Shown here in pieces: positions 1 to 10,576 of a stretch of DNA of 64,000 bases. The translations under genes and the position numbers were made by a program. How positions within the stretch are numbered: position 1 is the first letter of the stretch; the number at the start of each line of letters is the position of its first letter. The notes beneath the pieces are model-generated. The model saw nothing but the letters and a program-made list of their open reading frames with translations, ran no database searches and had not been told where the DNA came from. The stretch is from Neurospora tetraspora (Eukaryota; Ascomycota; Sordariomycetes; Sordariales; Sordariaceae), in contig NW_026944385.1 of NCBI RefSeq assembly GCF_033439725.1, positions 4,621,001-4,685,000 on the forward strand. Direction: 5' to 3'.

Positions 1-557
1 GCCGTACAAATAGCCGCGAATGAATCGCGATCTCGATGAGTCTGCGACGTATATCGATGGATATGCTGTTATAGACTGTGGTTAGCCAGTGATGGTAGCG
101 GTTTGTAATGGGAAACGCCACCCGTGGAGTTGAGGTGAGACAATTGCTATGAGGATGTGGCCTAGAGCTTATAAGCAAAAGAAACTATTGACATGTTGCT
201 GGACAATCACCTGATTTCAGGCACCATTACGACGTCATGCAATATCCGGGAATCGGATTTAGAGGAAAAGTGTGTATTGATCGTCGCTCTCAGGGGTCCT
301 TCATTCAGGGGTTCCAGGAACGGAAACCGACATTCGGGACGGCGCGCTCACCCGGAAACAAGGGGTAAAGATCATGATCCCCCCACGATCTACAACAACC
401 TCGTGATAGGGTGGTGGTTGGAGGATTGGATTGTCTCGGCGATGAATCCAGGTGGACTTCAAGACAAGATGAGACTTGTAGATATGAAAGAGGCCTGACC
501 TCCAGCCGGAAGAGAGGACTAGTTCATGGACACATCAGCTTTATATCCAACTCAAAG
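1..557. other. Region upstream of bHLH gene, no gene supported
   Basis: This stretch has normal base composition and only short open frames. A frame in the coding frame of the bHLH gene opens at 411, but the residues it would add look like leader sequence. It probably holds the promoter and 5' leader of the gene that starts at 558. No clear TATA box, repeat or RNA gene was seen. Confidence 0.5.
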
Positions 558-1253
558 ATGGACCCTGACTCACCAGCAACCAAACGACGTCGGATCGAAG
601 ACACAGGGTCCAACTCGGCGGAGTTTCAACACCAAAGCCAGCATCACAACACCAATGCCAAGACAGCCAAGACTGACCTTGAACCTCCATCTACCAGTGG
701 CGCCTCCAGCGGAGACTTTCGGTACACCGCTTCCCCAAACCCTACAACCATGACAATATCGTCGCCAATCAGGTTCCAAGACTTTTTAACCGAGACAACT
801 GGCGAGACACGGCGCCCGGAAGAGTCCGAGGGGCCTGGACCTAACAAAACTGAAGCTGAGGAAGACGTCAACGTCAGAGAGCGCCACAACAGCATTGGGA
901 GGAGATATCGAAACAAACTCAACGAGCAGTTTGATAATTTGCAGGCACTCTTGTCACAGCAGAGCCGAGACGGGGAAGATGACAATGGAGACAGGGAGTC
1001 CCAAGAGCCAGACGATGACAGCAACAACAACAACAACACCACCACCAGGGACTCCAGCTCTTCACCAACTCTTGTCAAGAAATGCCGAAAGGGACGGGGT
1101 ATCAACAAGGCCAGTTTGCTGGAGATGGCCAAAGTCCGGATTGAGACGCTCACGGAGCAAAGAGAGATGTTGATAGCCGAGGTAGAACAGCTGGAGAAGG
1201 AGTTAGCGGAGGAGGGAGCGAAGAAAGCAGGTGGAAGACATGACACTTGCTGA
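558..1253 (+). CDS. bHLH transcription factor with long acidic/Asn-rich loop
   Basis: The 231-residue protein carries a basic helix-loop-helix domain in its C-terminal half, so it is expected to act in the nucleus as a dimeric DNA-binding regulator. The basic region and helix 1 lie near residues 105-130 (core RERHNSIGRRYRNKLNEQF). They are followed by a loop of about 50 residues rich in Asp, Asn and Ser, then helix 2 (INKASLLEMAK, from about residue 181) and a leucine-containing coiled coil to about residue 222. The first 100 residues are polar and probably disordered; KRRR near residue 9 may be a nuclear signal. The Tyr in RRYR recalls SREBP-type factors. The usual Glu of the basic region is Gly here. 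I chose the ATG at 558 because upstream in-frame codons from 411 look like leader. It appears to be a single exon. The target genes are unknown. Confidence 0.8.
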   Translation: MDPDSPATKRRRIEDTGSNSAEFQHQSQHHNTNAKTAKTDLEPPSTSGASSGDFRYTASPNPTTMTISSPIRFQDFLTETTGETRRPEESEGPGPNKTEAEEDVNVRERHNSIGRRYRNKLNEQFDNLQALLSQQSRDGEDDNGDRESQEPDDDSNNNNNTTTRDSSSSPTLVKKCRKGRGINKASLLEMAKVRIETLTEQREMLIAEVEQLEKELAEEGAKKAGGRHDTC

Positions 1254-1494
1254 TGTAATTAATCCCAGATAGAGCCTTTCAGTTCTTTCCCCCCAAAGCA
1301 ACAATAACGAGAAACCGATTCCAACAGACAGGCACGCAGGCCATAAATCCCACCAGCACTAAATGCTCCAATCATTCCAATCCCAAGTCCCGAATCAGCC
1401 TTTGCGGCTCCTATCTCTCCCAGAAATCCCTCCCGCATACCACACATGACCCTCATAACTTCATAATCCCATCATCAACTCCCCGTCTCCCCTC

Positions 1495-2301
1495 TCAAAA
1501 CCTCTGACTCTTCCTGACCTTCAATCTCGGCGGTTCCGGATGCGGCGGCTGAACCGGTACCGGTATCATCGACCTCCTCTCCCCCTCCCTCGGCGGCTGA
1601 ACCGGGATCGGTATCATCGACCTCTTCTCCACCTCCCTGAAGCCTCCATCCCTATCCCTCATATCCCTCTCCCTCTCCCGATCCCTTTCCCTATCCCTCA
1701 GGTCCCTATCCCGATCCCCCAACCTCTTCCGCTCCCTATCCCTCAGGTCCCTATCCCTATCCCTCTCCCTCTCCCGGTCCCGATCCCCCAACCTCTGCTC
1801 CCGCTCCATACACCTCTCCCACATCTGACTCCGATGATGCACCCTCTTAGGCACCGTAACCACCCACCCCCTCCACCCCCCAGGTCCCTCATCTTTTTCC
1901 ACCGGCGGTCCCGCCGCCAACCCAAGTACATCCGCCACCCGTTCCGCATCAAACACATACTCAAAGTGCAACTCGTAACTCGTGTCCGTCTCGCCCGTCA
2001 TCTTGTTGACCATGCGCACCACCAAAATATCCTCGATGGGGAACCCGCGCAGCTCGACGGTGCCGTCGTCCCAGGTTTCCAGGCCGAGGGCATGGGCATG
2101 GGCATCCCTTGAAGAGGAAGGGGGTGGGGTTGGGAGCCGCGACTGCATGCTTGCGACGTGCTGTCGTCGGAGAGAGGCGAGGTTGATGCGCTCCCGGTCG
2201 CCGGCGGTGGAGGGGACGAGGTAGTTGATGCCGAGGTGGCGGCGGCCGCCGGGGTGATGGGGGAGGGTGATTTTGAAGAGGTCTAGGATTAGGGTCGGCA
2301 T
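1495..2301 (-). CDS. Uncharacterised protein, paralogue A, with Arg/Asp dipeptide tail
   Basis: This 268-residue protein has a globular N-terminal half (about 1-165) and a highly charged C-terminal tail of RD, RE and DR dipeptides (about 170-230), followed by two similar SMIPVPVQPP-like segments. I do not recognise a named family. The N-terminal half shares an ordered set of short matches with the protein at 3214-3789 on the same strand: LGI-Y-VP, LRRQH/LQRRH, W followed by RG and I, YELHF/YKLHF, DVLGL/DLVGF. The two are therefore probably old tandem paralogues. The charged repeat is encoded by a simple repeat of CCCTAT/CCCGAT type on the plus strand, which is prone to length change. It is a single exon with its start at 2301 and no signal peptide or membrane segment. 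Function unknown. Confidence 0.65.
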   Translation of the reverse strand: MPTLILDLFKITLPHHPGGRRHLGINYLVPSTAGDRERINLASLRRQHVASMQSRLPTPPPSSSRDAHAHALGLETWDDGTVELRGFPIEDILVVRMVNKMTGETDTSYELHFEYVFDAERVADVLGLAAGPPVEKDEGPGGWRGWVVTVPKRVHHRSQMWERCMEREQRLGDRDRERERDRDRDLRDRERKRLGDRDRDLRDRERDRERERDMRDRDGGFREVEKRSMIPIPVQPPREGERRSMIPVPVQPPHPEPPRLKVRKSQRF

Positions 2302-3213
2302 CTTGTTGGTGACTGGTGAACTTGGGTTGTGAAGTGGCTGCGCACGGCACGAGGGGACTGCCGGAGTGGCTGGCGATGGCGTGGACGAGTAGTGGGTGCA
2401 GCGGCGCTGGGCGCTGGAAGTGGCTGTGGATGTGGATGGATGTGACGCTGTGGAAGAAAGGAAGATGCCGAAAGAAGGAGTTTGAGGCTTGGGAGAATCG
2501 AGTTAGCATATGATGTTGTAGCGTGCGAAACACATGTTGGCTGGTTAGGATGATGCTGGTTGGGATATGCTTGACAAACGCAAACTACGTAGCAAACGCA
2601 AGGTGCGGTGTGGAGAGCGGGCTGGCCGGTGACGAACACCTACTCACCGCGGACACTCAACGAGAACTTTGGATACAATGTGAATGGAGGCTTGAATTTG
2701 ATCAATGGGTAAAATGAAGAAGCCGCGGCTATCAACCTTTTGTTCAGTGCTTTCCTGGTTGCAATCCTGCAGCAGAGATGCGTTTGTGAAGTGAAGAGAA
2801 TAATGCCATCATCATCGTGGAGGTTAGGCGTTGGTCTCAGTGCCCAATGAACCGCTCCAATCCCCGCCAAGCAACGTCCAAACCGCTAACCAATCGGCTT
2901 GCGAGCGGAGCGACGGCGATCTGCAGGGTCGTGGTACTCCAGTCGCCATCAATGTCTCGGCGGCATGAATGGAGTGCACGAATTGATTGTCTTCAGATCG
3001 TTATGCGGGCGATACAACCTCAAGGCTTTGTTTCGGGATCCCTACGATTCGATTGAGATCATCTTTCTCGGGCCCGTTAAAACGACTGTCTCCTGTATTT
3101 AAACGACTGTCCCTGACCACACAAATCCAACCGGCCTTGGCGCAATCCACCATGCTGAATTGCCAAGATTGGTGTCCGCTCCCAACCAGAATCATCATTC
3201 AACATCACGACAT
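2302..3213. other. Intergenic between the two paralogues
   Basis: No convincing gene was seen. The stretch contains the probable promoter of the gene ending at 2301 and a 30-base sequence (2819-2848) that recurs at 6200-6229 with one difference. Open frames here are short and on shadow strands. Confidence 0.45.
2805..2848 (+). repeat. Short dispersed repeat, copy 1
   Basis: The sequence GAGGTTAGGCGTTGGT followed by TCAGTGCCCAAT one base later is found again at 6200-6229. Both copies are preceded by GCCATCATC and GTGG, with small indels. The 30-base core differs at one position. The repeat may be the remnant of a longer element or a shared regulatory site; nothing else around the two copies matches. 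Confidence 0.7.
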
Positions 3214-3789
3214 TCAGAGCTCATCAACACGTCTTCTCAACGTCAAACCGGGATGATTAGTCTTCTCAACTGACGCGATTTTTCTGTCCCTCGTGGTCCT
3301 GACATATTCATGCCACTCCTCAGTATCATCCCGTATACTATTTGGCATCTTAATGCAATAGTCTTCCGTGGGCGACGTGTGCCAACTTCCGAATCCAACC
3401 AAATCCACAAGGGCATGCGCTTCTGTGGAGGACTTGAAATGAAGTTTATAAGCCACGATTCGGGCCTTTCCTGAGGACTCAGCACGCTTCGTGACCTTGA
3501 CATTGATGAGATTAATGCCTCTGATCACGGTGGTGTCAGCGCCCACCCACTCCTCGATCCTCCATCCCAGTGTTCCCGTCAATTTGTCAAGTACACGCTG
3601 GAGGTGACGACGTTGGAGCGCAGCAATGCTTCGCCCTTCAGTGCTCTGCAAATAATCGGGTGGCACTTCGTAGGCGATACCGAGATCGTATGTTCCCGCT
3701 CTAGACTTCTCCAATGGAGCTGCAGGGAAGAACTTCCAGTTCAGCGTCGTCACCGTAACGGCACGCCGGGTGTCATCGATATTAAGCAT
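3214..3789 (-). CDS. Uncharacterised protein, paralogue B
   Basis: This 191-residue protein has no recognisable named domain, signal peptide or membrane segment. Its order of conserved positions follows the N-terminal half of the protein at 1495-2301: a Leu-Gly-Ile-x-Tyr-x-Val-Pro segment near residue 36, an L-x-R-R-H segment, a central W and R-G, a YKLHF segment and an Asp-Leu-Val-Gly segment before a final W. It lacks the charged RD/RE tail of that protein, ending instead in a short basic segment. The start at 3789 is the first ATG. An upstream exon cannot be excluded, since the minus-strand frame stays open for a few codons before it. Same strand and similar size suggest duplication in place, followed by strong divergence. 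Confidence 0.6.
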   Translation of the reverse strand: MLNIDDTRRAVTVTTLNWKFFPAAPLEKSRAGTYDLGIAYEVPPDYLQSTEGRSIAALQRRHLQRVLDKLTGTLGWRIEEWVGADTTVIRGINLINVKVTKRAESSGKARIVAYKLHFKSSTEAHALVDLVGFGSWHTSPTEDYCIKMPNSIRDDTEEWHEYVRTTRDRKIASVEKTNHPGLTLRRRVDEL

Positions 3790-4490
3790 AGCGGGCGTCG
3801 GATAGGTAGTACCTGCAGATGTGTGAAAGGCGAGTTAGCAGTCGTTGCATGGTGCTTGTGAGTCTCCTAAAGTTGGGGGAACATCAGTAGAGTTACCTTC
3901 GAAATCTGATCTCTGAGCTGATCAGTGTCTCCTTATAATGCTGTCTTCGCGTGGATAGACTACAATGACATTCAACTGAAGGCCGCCAGCCGTCAAACTT
4001 GTGGGTATGTAAGGTGATGGTTGAAGAGGTGAGAACAAAAGCTCGCTTGCGACAGCAACAACTCACAACGAGACAGGGATATGAGATGCTCAAGCAGTAT
4101 GCGGCATACTTCTAGCTATACCCCATATACCTCCCACAGCCTGATGTGTTTGGGCATCAAAATCGCAGGAGTCGGGAAGAACTTCAGCCGCACGGCGCAG
4201 GCTGACCGCATGATGCCCTCTGTTGGGGAAAAAAAACCCAGAAGGGGAAGATATAATGAGAATGTCAAAACTTGATTGGCCACATTGGCGCTTCTAGGGT
4301 AAGATTCGGGTTGCCTACACAAGCACCCTATAGGAAGTACGTTAACGTGCAGCGCAGTTGAGGCACAGCCCCAATCACCAATGCAGAACACTACGCCATT
4401 CATACTTCTCGACTGGACTTGCCCGATATGAGACACCTAGACATAGACCAACCACTTTTGAGATTGGATTTCGAAACGTCCTGATCAAAT
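3790..4490. other. Intergenic, nothing certain
   Basis: Short open frames on both strands have no recognisable products. The region lies between divergently transcribed genes (minus-strand paralogue B and the plus-strand DUF6594 gene) and probably holds both promoters. Confidence 0.4.
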
Positions 4491-6166
4491 TTGATCATAT
4501 CAAAACATAAGGTAGGTAACCACAAATTGAAGCCCTTGGCAGTTTGCAGCTGGTTTTCATTTTCGTTTGCCGAGTCAACCGCACGTAACAGCATTCTGAT
4601 GAGCTTCAGTTATTATCGGGCTGACCGCAAGTCTTCCGTTTCAGATCTCGAGAATACGACATCTTGCAGTGGTCCACTCGGGAAGCATCAAGCAACTGCA
4701 GTTTCTTGCTCAATGCTTGGCGGTCATGATTTCCATACTGTACCCCAGCGGCAGCCATGTGAAACAAGGATGTCGGTAGATGCTGAAGGACAAGGGGAAA
4801 GTTCTTCACTTGGGAGCGTTGTGATGGTGGCTGTTGAGGTCCACAGCCGACCAAATACTCCCGACGCTGCCAGGATAGCCAGTTCTCAGCACGTTGGAGC
4901 CAGTGAGTCTGTCGATACAGCACCGAAATGTCAGAAGATACCGCGAAGAAGCACCTCATTCGGAAGTTCAGCGGAACTGGAAGAAGAAGATGTTCCCGTA
5001 CGGACACGACCTACGACTGTCGGATCCCCTCAACACCACTCACCTTTCAAATCTGGCCATGATACTCGAACACAACGTTCACTACATGGGAAGCATAAGG
5101 TACAAACCAACAATTGGCCTGAGAGCAGTCCAAAAAGTGCTGAAGCCGCAACATCCCCGGGACAGGACCCATCCCAAGGCAATGGACTCGAGGAGCAGCG
5201 CGAGGACAAGTATCATCATATATGGCAGGACATGCGGAAAGAGCTATATCAGCAGAATCTTGTAAAGCTTATATCACGACAACGACCTGGAGCACTCGGT
5301 TATATTGACAAGATGTCTGGATTGGCGACGGGTAGAAAGGAGAGCCTGATGAGTGCAAACTTCGGTTACCGGATTCACTTTGGCGACTTGCAAAGGATAC
5401 ACATCCAGTATCTGCACAGCAAACTCGTCAACTTGGCTGTTTCCGCACATTTGCACGATTCAGAGTGGAGGTCGGGAGGCAAAGCTGAGCAGATCGGGCA
5501 AGTGATGAAAGAATACAGTAAGTGTGACTTGAAAAATTTGATCCAAAGCCTCACAAAGGCGCCCATTGGAAGCAAAATTTTAACAGGTCCCGATGCACAG
5601 TCCAAGCAGTCAAGGACCACGAGTACATGGGAAAGTACGCCAACGCGTCCGACGACCCCTTCATCGCCACCAGCCAACGGCTTTACGACAAGATATTCCT
5701 CGAGTCAGCCATGACCGCCGAGGGCTACAAGATGCCCGAAGACTTCCTAGCCCCACCCCCGAAGCACAAACCACGCCCGCAGCACGAAACACCCGCTCAA
5801 CTAGCCAACCTTCTCACGCAACACGCAACCTCCACCGGCCCCTGGGAGCGCGACAACACCAACAAACCAGCCGCTGCACTGATTAGCACACGGACGAGGG
5901 CCTGGAAGCGGGCGTACTGGACAAGAATTGGTGCTGCGTTGATCGGTGGTGCCTTCCTCATTGCGCCCATGTGGATTCTTGCTCTGCAAAGGAACCTTTT
6001 TATTCATTTGGGTGTTGCGACGGCGTGTATCACGGCTTTTGGTTTCTCTATTTCGCTTTACTTGGAAGCTGTCGATGGGGTGTTCGCGGCCACGCTAGCG
6101 TATGCGGCAGTTATTATGGTGTTCGTTGGTATTGTCATCGAGGAAACCGGGGCAAAAGGGACGTAA
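4491..6166 (+). CDS. DUF6594-type fungal membrane protein, two exons
   Basis: The gene is read as join(4491..5517, 5601..6166), giving 530 residues if the first ATG is used. A later in-frame ATG at 4770 would give 437 residues and may be the true start, because the first 93 residues look unstructured. The intron (GTAAGT at 5518, CACAG ending at 5600) restores one frame across the junction. The C-terminal part matches the fungal DUF6594 pattern: an N-terminal RIHFGDLQRIHIQYLHSKLV helix segment, a middle SDDPFIATSQRL segment, and a final block of about three hydrophobic helices in exon 2 (roughly 5920-6145). The N-terminal half is Ser/Pro-rich. The protein is probably membrane-embedded. The biochemical role of the family is unknown. 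Confidence 0.75.
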
Positions 6167-7317
6167 TCGCGGCTTTCTGCCGTGCCATCATCGTGGGCGG
6201 GAGGTTAGGCGTTGGTGTCAGTGCCCAATATCTAAGGTACCTCTAGACTAGAGGTGGGTAAGCTGGCTGCATGCTAGGCGTGCTCTAGGTAGCCGATCCT
6301 ACCTACTATGCACACCATCAGTCCAGTGGCAATAAACGCGGAAGCTTGAGGCTCGCTCTAACCAATAACCATGAACTACGTACCTAATGTAGGTTGATGC
6401 TGCCTCGCCGATTTTGGTTTTAAGCGACGGAGTAGGAGCAACCAACAAGCTGGATGATTGGTTACAGAGTTGAACGGAGAGGCTCGCCTGGCAGACAGTA
6501 CAGAGGATGTGCTCAGATGATGGTGAGGCTCTCTAGGCTCGGGGCTCTCGTCGTAAATCGTGGCGTTGCTGAGAGCATACCTACGTCCTGGTAGATGCAT
6601 GTTGCGAGGCTTTGGATGTTAGAAGGGGAGGAGCTAGATGCATTTTGGTACCAAAAGATGGAAAGTAGGTAGGAAAAAGGAACTTGGGCGAAAATCCCCG
6701 TGCAATTGGGCTTCATAACCAATTCTCTCTGGGCTCTTTCAACATAACATAGAAATAACATCACACATTCAGGGTCCACAGCATCTCATCCCTTGGTGTT
6801 GCGTTTCTCTGCTAACAAGGCAGGTGCAGTTGCAAATATGGCAGCCATCAAAGGGTGCGTAATGGATGTGAGACGAATGGGAGCAGTGATTGAGAAGTTG
6901 CTTTATTGGCGGCTTGTTTGGTTGAAGAGGAAAAGACGTGCCAGCCCCAGCTAAACTATTCTCTGCAGATGGAAACCTTGGGCGAAGAGCACCTTCCTAA
7001 TGTCACAGATGTCATTAACATGGATCATTGATGGGGGTTTTCCAGGGGGATTATGGCAGGTGCAGAGGCCAGAGACACTGCACGATTACTCAGTGGTCGC
7101 GGGTTGCATCAAGTTTTCAGTTATGGCCATACCATTGAGGGCTTCTAACGAGAACATGTGGGATTTAAAACAAGATTTTTGCTCATAAACATGACGGTAT
7201 TCGGTGACCTTTCACCCATTCAGTGTTTCCGCCGTCCAGTCGGGGTCGAGCTCATCCCTGAAAGCGGATACAAGGTGGGATACATAAGGCCAGCTTCCAT
7301 CCGATCTTTCAACAAAG
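6167..7317. other. Intergenic upstream of tRNA-Glu
   Basis: No gene is supported. The stretch holds the second copy of a short dispersed repeat (6184-6229), a small palindrome CCTCTAG/CTAGAGG near 6240-6255, and several dispersed CTACCTA or TAGGTAG motifs. Confidence 0.45.
6184..6229 (+). repeat. Short dispersed repeat, copy 2
   Basis: The 30 bases ending at 6229 match 2819-2848 with a single C/G difference, and the flanking GCCATCATC is also shared. It begins 18 bases after the stop codon of the DUF6594 gene, so it lies in that gene's 3' untranslated region. Confidence 0.7.
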
Positions 7318-7389
7318 TCCGGTATAGTGTAACGGTTAACATATCGCGTTTTCACCGCGAAGCTCGGGGTTCGATTCCCCGTACCGGAG
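7318..7389 (+). tRNA. tRNA-Glu (TTC)
   Basis: The 72-base sequence folds as a standard tRNA. Acceptor TCCGGTA pairs with TACCGGA, followed by discriminator G. The anticodon stem is TCGCG/CGCGA (7344-7348 and 7356-7360) with loop TTTTCAC, and the anticodon TTC lies at 7351-7353. The T arm is CGGGG-TTCGATT-CCCCG. No intron is present. A run of six T at 7394-7399 is a good RNA polymerase III terminator. It stands alone between protein genes. Confidence 0.96.
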
Positions 7390-7399
7390 TTTCTTTTTT

Positions 7400-7990
7400 G
7401 TTGTTTTTTTCTTTTTTTGCATTCCATCCCATCATGGTCTTCCCTTCATTTCGTCACTTTCCTGGCTTTTATTTCTCGTTTGTTGGTCACGATGCTCTTT
7501 CAATCCGAACTTTTTGCTGCATCAGAATCAATCACCATAGAATCACCGGCCAAATCTCATAGCATCATACTCAACACCAGACCGTTCAATTTACATCAAG
7601 TCCAACAACTACCTCTAACCTACACATCCATCGTACAACCCAGGCCGACGACGTAGTCAACCAAACCCGTACCCTCATTAATCATGTGCCACCACCCCAT
7701 TCATAAATCTATACACTCATCGTACAAATTTTCCATCCGGTAGTTCTTCCCCCATCACAAATCCCAAAGACAATGCCGCGATATCACCAATCAACAATCA
7801 CCACCACCACCAAAATCCATCAAGTTTGTTTCCATTAATCCAAGTTTCAATCCATCAATCAACCCCCACCCAGTCCCACAACCACACAAGTCCATCCATC
7901 CAACCCCACAACACAATCCCAACTACTTCCGAGAGCTCTCGCAAGCTCTCGCAAACTCTCGCAAACTTCCTTAAGGCTCAAAGTGATCAA
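7400..7990. other. Intergenic after tRNA-Glu
   Basis: This stretch is CA- and TC-rich, with short repeats such as CTCTCGCAAACTCTCGCAA near 7940-7965. It probably holds the 3' end of the minus-strand gene at 7991. The plus-strand open frames here are Ser/Thr/Pro/His-rich translations of low-complexity DNA and are not supported as genes. Confidence 0.4.
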
Positions 7991-8798
7991 TCAACCACCC
8001 CTGCCAATCATCTTCTCCGTCTTGCTGTTCAAAGGACGGTGGGCCGGGGAATCGTGCTGAAGATGGGAGGAGCTGCTTCTCGCGTCAACGCGCGGCTCAA
8101 CGCTGGCCGACGGGTTGGGCTTAAGTACGATGTAAGCGCCAGTTAGACCGATGAGTCCCATTGCCAGGTAGCTATATTTTTTGTCAAGTACCCAAAAGAC
8201 CCAACCCAACCCACCGGGGGGGAGGGAAGGGAAGGGGGGAGGGGTTTGGTTGTTAGCGGTCCATTCCATTCATTGTCGTTGTTACTGTGTACTGAATGAA
8301 ACTAAAGGATGGGATGATGGGAGGGGATAATAGGAGGGGACCCAAAAAGACTTACAAAATAGTATTATCCGTCCTACTCCCCCCACCAACCTTCGCATCG
8401 CCAGCAGTTTTGCTCTCACTCCCCATCTCACTCGCCGTTTTCGCCGTGGACGAAGAAGGCGCCGCAGACGCAGACGCAGACTTGGTAGTCCCAGAAGCAT
8501 CAGACCACGAAGTGGTGCTATACTTCTCATCCATCTCAATCGGGTAGTCGAGATCGGCGTCGATGTCAGCGGCGAGGGTCTCGGTCCCGGTAGTTTTTCC
8601 AGTCCCACCACGTTTGCCACGACCGGAACTGTCGGCGGTGGCGAACCGCTGTTGATAGTGCGGCGGCGAGCGCTGGATGGGGATCACGGTGGTGGGGAGG
8701 AAGAAGTGCCGGCTGGTGTTGGCAGTGGCAGTGGCGCGGACGCCAACTGGCCGGAGGACAGTTCTGTGAACGACACGAGCGAGGGTAGAGGTCGGCAT
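7991..8798 (-). CDS. Probable mitochondrial single-pass membrane protein, two exons
   Basis: The gene is read as complement(join(7991..8171, 8356..8798)), 207 residues. The intron has donor GTAAGT and acceptor TATAG, and joins the frame so that a hydrophobic segment (FYLAMGLIGLTGAYIVL) is made across the junction. The N-terminal 50 residues are rich in Arg, Thr, Ser and Ala, without acidic residues, as in a mitochondrial presequence. The middle is Ser/Thr/Ala-rich and acidic in places (ADIDADLDYPIEMDEKYS). After the single membrane segment, a short basic Ser/His-rich tail follows. I do not recognise the family. The layout fits a small inner-membrane protein with its tail in another compartment, but this is inferred from composition only. 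Confidence 0.6.
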
Positions 8799-9538
8799 CG
8801 TGACGGTGTTTGTTTGTTATTATTAATTGCTTGAGTTGTTGTTTTGGTTACGAAAGGTTTCGAGAGTGTTTTGGAAGTTTCGCAGTCACGGTAGGAAACT
8901 GAGATCGTGGGAACTATCGAGGTGTGCGAGGGTGTAGGATAAACACCCAAAGATTTCCTTATACCTCTTTTTCTCACCCTTTTGGCGGACTAGGTTCGTA
9001 TGCGCAAAGGGTTGTTGGCATATGACGTATCGGTGACGGCCATGGCGGTGTGCTGAGGAGGAGAAGACACCGAGCGCACCGGAGATGGACTCCATGGGCG
9101 ATTTGACTCTCGAAGGTCACTATGGCACAACGTCCGGCTGGGGTCACGGACCTACAGAATCACCCGTTAATTAGTTGATCAAGAAAGATGATTTGTCGTC
9201 TTAAAACTGGACGCGACAACCTTGTTGCCCTCTGCGGTCGCGTGCCTTGTCCCATGCGCATCACGTTCCGACATGGTGGACGAAAGAGAACCGGTGGTGT
9301 CCTGAGCAGAGTCAATTGGAAAGTTATTGACTACCCCCGGCCAGTACCATAACACCATATTAACACATCCCAGATCATGAAATACGATAAGCTGTACATA
9401 TGCCGTCAACCACCCATCCGAGAGAACCATGGCTTCAGTATGTATACCATGGCCTTGCTAACGAGACCAGGATTCCTGCCTACCATGGCGCCATCAACTG
9501 CAAACAAAACAAGAAGCGAAAATAAGAAATGGGTATCA
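8799..9538. other. Intergenic, nothing recognised
   Basis: The 5' leader and promoter of the minus-strand gene at 7991-8798 lie here, together with the 3' end of the RNase H1 gene. No repeat, RNA or further gene is supported. Confidence 0.4.
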
Positions 9539-10576
9539 TCAGAACATCTTTGCCGCGCCCTGGACTGCCAGCATATCCGCAGCGATGTTGCCTTCGTCCG
9601 TCCCGTGCCCCTTAACCCAGACGAACTTGGTCTCGGCGGCCCTCCCATCGCGAGCGTCGATCTTTTTGCGGATGGCCACAATCAAATCCTGGTTGGAGAC
9701 ATCCTCTCCCTTGGAGTTCCTCCAGCCGTTCTTCATCCAGTTTTTGTACCACGACGTCACACAATTAATGGTATACTGACTGTCGGTTCGGAGCTCGCAA
9801 TTCTGGGTGTCCGGAATGGATTCCAGTGCTCGGAGGACGGCGGTCAACTCGGCGCGTTGGTTTGTTTGGACGGGCCCTTGGAGTCTCTCGGAGATGTTTC
9901 TGTTGAGAAGACGTGTTAGTAAACGAACCATCGCCACTGCCAGACTGCCGACTTACTCCCTGAAACCACCGCAGAAGTAGACACCCACCCCCGCCATGGC
10001 GCCGACCTTGCCGTTGCCTCTGGCGCTGCCGTCCGTGTAGATGATGACGGGCTTGCTAGCATCAAGGGCTTCCTGCGCCTCGTGAGCAGTCTGCGTAGCA
10101 CCGGTTTTCCTAGCTTTCCTAGAGCTCTTCGCCGGCGCTTCGATGGCAATGACTTCCAGGTCATCAGTCTCGTCCACCTGTGGTACCTTGGCGGCTTTGG
10201 AGGAGGGCTTGCCACTCCATTGACGCACGAATTCCTCGGCCTCGGCGCGGGTCTCGAACTTTTTGTATTTGGGGTTCTTCCAGCCCACCACTTCCTGCTG
10301 GGCAATGGACCAGTCTGTGTAGACGCCGGGCGTGCGACCAACTGCGACGCCGTAGAACTTGGTAGGTGATGTACTCGAGGTGGCAGAGGCGACGGGCCGA
10401 CCAGCGGCGAATGCGGAAGCCTCCTCGTAGCTCGTGAAGGACTTGAACTGGGCACCCTTGAAGCCAGTGATCTGCTGCTGGCAAAGGGTCCAGCTGGTGT
10501 AAACGCCGGGCTTGACACCAGCGCGCACGGCGTAGTATTTGGTCTCGGGTTCCATCTTCCTCTTTGGCGCCGGCAT
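9539..10576 (-). CDS. rnh1: RNase H1 with two hybrid-binding domains
   Basis: The gene is read as complement(join(9539..9899, 9957..10576)), 326 residues. It is expected to cut the RNA strand of RNA-DNA hybrids in the nucleus and perhaps mitochondria. Two hybrid-binding (viroplasmin-type) domains lie at about residues 13-58 and 73-117, each with a YYAV/FYGV start and a GVYT-W core. A charged linker leads to the catalytic domain from about 175. The four acidic metal ligands are visible as D182 (YTDGSARGNGK), E224 (QRAEL), D246 (RTDSQ) and D315 (NIAAD), with the flexible-loop His at 305 (KGHGTDEGN). The intron has GTAAGT, CTAAC and CAACAG signals. The frame stays open upstream to an ATG at 11110, which could give a longer form. 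Confidence 0.93.

Noticed and set aside
411-557. N-terminal extension of the bHLH protein from the ATG at 411
   Set aside because: The extra 49 residues lack features of the protein and overlap another open frame; the ATG at 558 begins the polar N-terminus that continues into the bHLH part.
644-1246. Minus-strand frame of 200 codons opposite the bHLH gene
   Set aside because: Ser/Leu-rich shadow of the bHLH coding strand; the conserved domain is on the plus strand.
7826-8146. Plus-strand frame of 106 codons overlapping the mitochondrial-type gene
   Set aside because: It translates CA-rich low-complexity DNA and is antisense to a better supported two-exon gene.
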